Shown here: positions 59,698-64,000 of the stretch, in pieces
How the letters are laid out: each line of letters starts with the position of its first letter
Position numbering within the stretch: position 1 is the first letter of the stretch
Source of the DNA: Larkinella terrae
Lineage (GTDB): Bacteria > Bacteroidota > Bacteroidia > Cytophagales > Spirosomataceae
Length of the DNA: 64,000 nt
Assembly: GCF_009668025.1 (NCBI RefSeq)
Contig: NZ_WJXZ01000014.1
Location: forward strand, 1,074,448 to 1,138,447
Reading direction: 5' to 3'
Translations under genes and position numbers: made by a program
Notes under the pieces: model-generated
The model's database searches: none
Told to the model about the DNA's origin: nothing
The model's input: only the letters and a program-made list of their open reading frames with translations

Positions 59698-60954
59698 ATG
59701 TTGACAACCAAGTGGATAGGCGTGCATCAACGAAGAATCTTCTTTTTAGTAACTCTGATTAATCTCCTCTGCCTTGCCGTTGTAACGACGGTTTCTGCCC
59801 AGCGACATGCGCGAAAAGGACCGGCTCGGGCGGTTTCAGTACCTAAACCGGCGGGGGTAAACTTCTGCGGAGAACCGGTTCCGGTGGAAAGCGGGGCCGT
59901 GGCCCACAACCTGTCGATGGCGCTCATGCGGAACATTTCGTCGCAAAACCACCTCATCAATTTCCGTCGCCGGGCCATTGCACAATATTTCCCGGTGATT
60001 GAACCGATTCTGAAAAAATACCGGATTCCCGACGATTTTAAGTACCTGGCCGTGGTCGAAAGCGGGTTGAAAGCCGATGCGGTTTCGCGAAAAGGAGCGA
60101 TGGGCTACTGGCAGCTCATGCCCGAAACCGCCGATGAACTGGGATTGAAGTTCAATGACAAAGTGGACGAGCGCAAAGATTTGCTCAAATCAACCGACGC
60201 GGCCTGTCGTTACCTGCGGATTCTGTACCGGAACCTGGGTTCCTGGACGATGGTGGCGGCTGCCTACAACGGCGGAATCGGCCGGATGCAGTCGCACATG
60301 AAAAAACAGCGGGAGTCGAATTATTATTTCCTTTCAATGAATCAGGAAACGAGCGATTATCTCTATAAAATCGTGGCTGTCAAGGAGTTTTTTCAGTTTC
60401 CGGGCCAATACCTGACGAGCAACCTGATGGCGTCGGCGGGGAATTTGTACGAACGGGAGCGGGCGGAAGCGCAGGCGCGGGGCCTCATTCCGATTGACGA
60501 ACCGGAACCGGTCGGGCTGGCGATTGCCCCGAAAGAAAGCATGGAATTGCGGTACGAAACCGCTTCCGTCGATAGCCTGCTTGGCGCCTTGTCGCAGTTG
60601 AAGGCAACGAATGCGGTTTTGTTCAAAGGCGAAGTACAGGCCGAACTGGTAAAACCGGGCAAGCTGGCGGTGGGCCAGACCTGGCAATTCAAACTCACTT
60701 CCGAAGTGCAGATTGGCGACCAGAAACTAGGCAAAAACGATGTGCTCTACGCCGTCGTCGACGATGTGGACCGTCAGACCGGTCAGCTTTTTCTGCGTTC
60801 GACCAAAATCGTTTCGCCTTCGGAAAAACAGCCCTATAAACTGAATCTCATCTGCCTGAATACGCAGACTGGTCTGGCGGGCGTTCCGCTCCCGAAAGCC
60901 GATCAGCTAAAACCGGGCGGTCGTGGCTGGGTTGTCGACTGGAAAGTACTTTAA
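59698..60954 (+). CDS. Lytic transglycosylase (SLT domain), exported
   Basis: A 418-residue exported enzyme (hydrophobic leader RIFFLVTLINLLCLAVVTTVSAQ). An FCGEPVPV segment precedes the SLT core IPDDFKYLAVVESGLKADAVSRKGAMGYWQLMPETADELGL, with the catalytic Glu in VVES. LGSWTMVAAAYNGGIGRMQSHM follows. It has a longer C-terminal beta-rich extension than its paralogue at 32945-34027 (GKLAVGQTWQFKLTSEVQIGDQKL, then LNLICLNTQTGLAGVPLPKA). It cleaves peptidoglycan glycan strands. The C-terminal domain is not recognised. Confidence 0.9.
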   Translation: MLTTKWIGVHQRRIFFLVTLINLLCLAVVTTVSAQRHARKGPARAVSVPKPAGVNFCGEPVPVESGAVAHNLSMALMRNISSQNHLINFRRRAIAQYFPVIEPILKKYRIPDDFKYLAVVESGLKADAVSRKGAMGYWQLMPETADELGLKFNDKVDERKDLLKSTDAACRYLRILYRNLGSWTMVAAAYNGGIGRMQSHMKKQRESNYYFLSMNQETSDYLYKIVAVKEFFQFPGQYLTSNLMASAGNLYERERAEAQARGLIPIDEPEPVGLAIAPKESMELRYETASVDSLLGALSQLKATNAVLFKGEVQAELVKPGKLAVGQTWQFKLTSEVQIGDQKLGKNDVLYAVVDDVDRQTGQLFLRSTKIVSPSEKQPYKLNLICLNTQTGLAGVPLPKADQLKPGGRGWVVDWKVL

Positions 60955-61995
60955 CTACAACCAGCCCGGGGGTTCAACAACGGGGGTCATCAAACCGTAG
61001 GTCCATCGGCAATCGCCTTCCGGCACAAGAACCGTACTGATGAAGCCATAAATGGCGGTGCCGTACGTATCGTCGCCCCGTTCCCGAAACCGCTTGCGAA
61101 CCACCGCCGATGCGCCAAAATAGCCCAGAGCCTGATCTTTGCTGTCGCTGGAATTGGAAATGTTACCGATGACTGACGCCGGAAGCGGATCGAAAATGGT
61201 GCCGGTGCGGGATTGCTGCTCCTTGAAAAGTTTCCAGAATTGATAAGCCGTGGGTGTCATACTGTATTGCTGCACCTCAATCAGCGTCGGGCCGGGCGTG
61301 TAAATGGGCGAGCGCATCACCTGCCGTTGCCGCAACCGGTTTCCGTTCACGCCATTGTCCGATAAAATATTGATATCCTGACTGAAATACTGCAACCAGC
61401 ACCGGTCGTAGCATTTTCCCGGGCATCCCAGACAACACGGAATACCGGTCGAACGTCGGGCGGTGTAGGTGTAGGCCGTCCAGCGGTAGTAATTCTGTTG
61501 GGTTGCCGGGTCGGTCGCGTCGAGGTAAAAGTAATACTGGTAGGGGAGGGTGACGCTTTCGGTAGCCGTAAACTTGGCATATACGCTGTCGATGGGCGGA
61601 ACAGCGGGCATTTTTTCGGGTGCCGAAACGTAGGTTTTTCCGTCGGCCAGCCGGATTGTCAGGGTGTAGGAACGGCCGGGTTGACCAACGAAGGACGAAT
61701 CCGTTGTCTGGTAATAGCCCGGATTGAAAATATTATGCGCCAGGGACGTTGAATGCCCCACATCGTCTTTCAGTGTAACCGTCGCATTCGTAATTTTTTG
61801 ATCCTGAGGAGTTTCCTGATCGAATGAAAAGCTACCAGAATACGAAAGCCGGACGCTGTAGGGCGGTTTTTCGTTCGTGATCAGCCCATCGACCACCAGC
61901 CGGGGCGCTTCGTTGCGGATGGGCAGCGAAACCCGGTCGATGCAGGCCGACGCGACACCAACGATCATCCAGAATAAAATAAGTCGTTTCATCAA
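60955..61995 (-). CDS. DUF4249 outer-membrane lipoprotein
   Basis: A 346-residue lipoprotein with lipobox ASAC18. The mature N-terminus (VSLPIRNEAPRLVVDGLITNEKPPYSVRLSYSG) is the DUF4249 opening, and ALGYFGASAVVRKRF near the C-terminus is also typical. A Cys-rich insert (GIPCCLGCPGKCYDRCWL) occurs mid-protein. DUF4249 proteins are encoded directly after TonB-dependent receptors and are presumed surface partners. Its start codon overlaps the receptor stop codon by four bases (ATGA), implying coupled synthesis. The ligand is unknown. Confidence 0.9.
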   Translation of the reverse strand: MMKRLILFWMIVGVASACIDRVSLPIRNEAPRLVVDGLITNEKPPYSVRLSYSGSFSFDQETPQDQKITNATVTLKDDVGHSTSLAHNIFNPGYYQTTDSSFVGQPGRSYTLTIRLADGKTYVSAPEKMPAVPPIDSVYAKFTATESVTLPYQYYFYLDATDPATQQNYYRWTAYTYTARRSTGIPCCLGCPGKCYDRCWLQYFSQDINILSDNGVNGNRLRQRQVMRSPIYTPGPTLIEVQQYSMTPTAYQFWKLFKEQQSRTGTIFDPLPASVIGNISNSSDSKDQALGYFGASAVVRKRFRERGDDTYGTAIYGFISTVLVPEGDCRWTYGLMTPVVEPPGWL

Positions 61996-64000
61996 AAATT
62001 AAAATTATACGTAATCGACGGAATGACGGTTCCGAAAACCGCCAGTCGATAGGCTTCCGATCGTGAATTGGCCCGGTTGAAATACACCGAATACGGATTT
62101 TTGCGGGCGTAAACGTTGTAAATGCCGATGGTCCAGATACTGTACCGGGTTTGCCGGTTGCTCAGCCGGGTATCTTTCGAAAATGCAATATCGAGCCGGT
62201 GGTAATCCTGCACCCGGTCGGCGTTGCGTTTGGAATAATTCAGCGTCGGCTGGTTGGCAAAAACGTACTGACCGTCAGGGTACGTGGCCGGAACGCCGGT
62301 GCTGTAGACAAAGTTGGTCGTAAATGTCCAGTTGTACCGCATCGCTAAGCGGGTCTGGATATTCAGGTTGTGCGGTTTATCGAAATTCGACGGATAATAC
62401 GCGCCCTGATTGACCTGCAACTCGCTGTACGCCGTCTGCACGGCCACGAGCGAGCGGGCATACGAATAATTGAACTGCCCCGTTAATTTCCCTTTGTTTT
62501 TAGCCAGGCTCAACTCCACGCCATACGCCTTGCCGTGTGCCCGCAGCAAATCGGTTTCCAATCGTTCGTTCAAAAGCAAAGTAGCGCCATAGCGGTACTC
62601 GACAAGGTTATCGATATTTTTGTAATAGCCTTCCAGAGCGATTTCTATGGCGTTGTCATTCAGATTTTTAAATACGCCGACGGCAATCTGATCGGCCACC
62701 TGGGCGGGGACAAACGAATCGCTGACTTTCCAGAAATCGGAGGGCGTGATGGCAGTGGTGTTGGAGATCAAATGAATGTACTGGCGGTTTCGGCTGTAGT
62801 TCAGTTTTAGCGACATGCTCGGAGTTACCTGCAAACGCAAGCTCAGCCGGGGTTCCAAACCGCCGTAGGTCTGAATGGTTTTTCCGTCGGCAAAAACCGT
62901 CGAATCGACCACGGTTTCGGGCGAGCGGGGTACTTGTCCGGCGTAGCGATAAACCGTCTGCGGACCGAGCTGCGCATAGGCCGAATACCGCAACCCGGCC
63001 TGCAGCGTGATCCCGGGTGTCAGAATCCACTCCGTATTGCCATAGACGCCCAGTTCGCGGGCATTCTCGGGTTCCAGTCGTTTCGGGTTGATGCTCGAAT
63101 TAGCGCCCGTTGGCTGCTGATCGCCCTTCTGGATTTTATACAAAATTCCATTGGCCCCAATCTGTAATTTGTGTTTCTCAAACAGCGTGTAAAACAGATC
63201 GGCTTTCACTTCCCGGTGCTGAATGTACGAAGTCAGACGAAACGTGTAGCCTTCGGTTTCGCCATCGACGTGGTATTGATAACCGCTGTATAAGGCGTTG
63301 ACATTCAGTTGTAAGTTTCGGCGCAGCAGGCTGCTCCAGCGACCCGAAACCACGTTCGATTGCCAGCCGTAAGTGGTGTCGCCCGGAAATTTGAAGCTGT
63401 CTCCGCTCCGATAGGCCGACAGTGAGAACGTATTGATCGCGTTGGGCGAATAGGTAAGCCTGAGATTTCCGTCGTAAAAAAACGCCCGGCTTTGTTTGGC
63501 TGCGCTCCGTTCCGGAAACGATTTGAGAATCCAGTTTGGGTAGGCCAGCCGCCCGGCCGCCATCAGTGTCAGCCCTTTCGCAATCGGACCATCGACCACC
63601 ACCCGCCCGCTGACGGGACTAACCCCGCCCGACAACCGCCAGCGTTCGCTGTTGCCCGCTTTGGTATTAACGAGGAGCAGGGACGAAATCCGTCCGCCGT
63701 ATTGTGACGAAAAACTGCCCTTGTACAAGTTGACATCCTGTACGACGTCCGAACTGATGTTCGTGTAAAAACCGAGCAAATGCGAGGTGTTGTACATGGG
63801 CGCGCCATCGAGCAAGACCAGATTCTGGTCGGTACGGCCCCCGCGTACGTTAAAACCGCCCGCGCCTTCACCCGCCGTCGAAACACCCGCCTGAAGCGTC
63901 AGCGCTTTCAGAATATCCGGTTCGCCCAGGACCGCCGGCATTTTTTTGAGTTGCCGGACATCCAGTTGAATCTGGCTCATCCGAACGTCCTTCACATTCT
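61992..64000 (-). CDS. TonB-dependent receptor (5' end beyond the window)
   Basis: The frame is open to the last bases of the window, so only the C-terminal 669 residues are seen. Plug-domain motifs are visible: LKKMPAVLGEPDILKALTLQAGVSTAGEGAGGFNVRGGRTDQNLVLLDGAPMYN and SHLLGFYTNISSDVV. The 22-strand barrel follows, with aromatic-rich strands to the final FNF. The form LGEPDILKALTLQAGVS is that of the Bacteroidota receptors that carry an N-terminal CarboxypepD_reg domain and pair with DUF4249 proteins. It should import a substrate using TonB energy. The missing N-terminus and any sigma/anti-sigma genes lie to the right. Confidence 0.95.
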   Translation of the reverse strand, partial: NVKDVRMSQIQLDVRQLKKMPAVLGEPDILKALTLQAGVSTAGEGAGGFNVRGGRTDQNLVLLDGAPMYNTSHLLGFYTNISSDVVQDVNLYKGSFSSQYGGRISSLLLVNTKAGNSERWRLSGGVSPVSGRVVVDGPIAKGLTLMAAGRLAYPNWILKSFPERSAAKQSRAFFYDGNLRLTYSPNAINTFSLSAYRSGDSFKFPGDTTYGWQSNVVSGRWSSLLRRNLQLNVNALYSGYQYHVDGETEGYTFRLTSYIQHREVKADLFYTLFEKHKLQIGANGILYKIQKGDQQPTGANSSINPKRLEPENARELGVYGNTEWILTPGITLQAGLRYSAYAQLGPQTVYRYAGQVPRSPETVVDSTVFADGKTIQTYGGLEPRLSLRLQVTPSMSLKLNYSRNRQYIHLISNTTAITPSDFWKVSDSFVPAQVADQIAVGVFKNLNDNAIEIALEGYYKNIDNLVEYRYGATLLLNERLETDLLRAHGKAYGVELSLAKNKGKLTGQFNYSYARSLVAVQTAYSELQVNQGAYYPSNFDKPHNLNIQTRLAMRYNWTFTTNFVYSTGVPATYPDGQYVFANQPTLNYSKRNADRVQDYHRLDIAFSKDTRLSNRQTRYSIWTIGIYNVYARKNPYSVYFNRANSRSEAYRLAVFGTVIPSITYNFNF

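Noticed and set aside
1-64000. Insertion sequences, prophage or integrative element
   Set aside because: No transposase, integrase or phage structural gene was seen in any frame; repeats present are intergenic and without mobility genes.

Overview
The window looks like a chromosomal segment of an aerobic Bacteroidota, most likely Cytophagales/Spirosomaceae (Spirosoma- or Larkinella-like). This placement is inferred from gene content: a TonB receptor paired with a DUF4249 lipoprotein, a one-chain CzcA-TolC efflux protein, proteins with carboxypeptidase-like regulatory domains, Bacteroidota-style histidine kinases, sigma-54, and a possible TAnnTTTG-type promoter. I see no insertion sequence, prophage, CRISPR array or replication origin.

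Layout. 1-1.5 kb: the C-terminal end of a Tc-toxin A subunit, then a decayed GH127 glycosidase fragment. 1.5-6 kb: a PAS histidine kinase, a single-domain response regulator, a tandem universal stress protein and an SDR oxidoreductase. 6.2-9.8 kb: a tight five-gene minus-strand operon of ECF sigma factor, membrane-anchored beta-barrel protein, Rieske protein, four-helix His-rich membrane protein and YceI. 10.2-17.2 kb: a metal operon of CzcA-TolC fusion, CzcB adaptor and VIT-family transporter. 17-19.5 kb: small unknown or lipoprotein genes and tRNA-Arg(ACG). 19.5-24.4 kb: an enoyl-CoA hydratase homologue, a PAP2-like membrane protein, rpoN and asnS. 24.4-34 kb: two secreted proteins sharing a C-terminal motif (one cut short by a stop codon), a di-haem peroxidase, an S9 peptidase, recQ and a lytic transglycosylase. 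34-40 kb: a creatininase-like amidohydrolase, a small unknown pair, cydAB, an unknown lipoprotein and endonuclease V. 40-47 kb: a LolA-like protein, a serine hydrolase, an M1 peptidase fusion and an AraC regulator. 47-53 kb: the DUF2339-DUF3999 pair, an SGNH esterase and a CE1-like esterase. 53-56 kb: two PIN-domain toxin-antitoxin loci around a bile-acid-symporter homologue; the second toxin looks frameshifted. 56-64 kb: a sulfatase, an AhpD-like protein divergent from a MocR regulator, a second lytic transglycosylase, and DUF4249 with its TonB receptor, which runs off the window.

Two themes cut across these regions. First, many intergenic gaps are filled by long near-perfect inverted repeats lying against stop codons. 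The clearest, at 40935-41145, exactly fills the space between two convergent stop codons and contains four tandem 40-bp units; a related copy sits at 30551-30653. Second, the serine hydrolase and the M1 peptidase fusion carry the same upstream block, with an 18-bp perfect palindrome at the same distance from the start codon, beside an AraC-type regulator.

The best candidate for an undescribed functional system is the ECF/barrel/Rieske/His-rich membrane protein/YceI operon, which reads as a self-regulated envelope electron-transfer or lipid-quinone module. That role is inference from families and gene order only.
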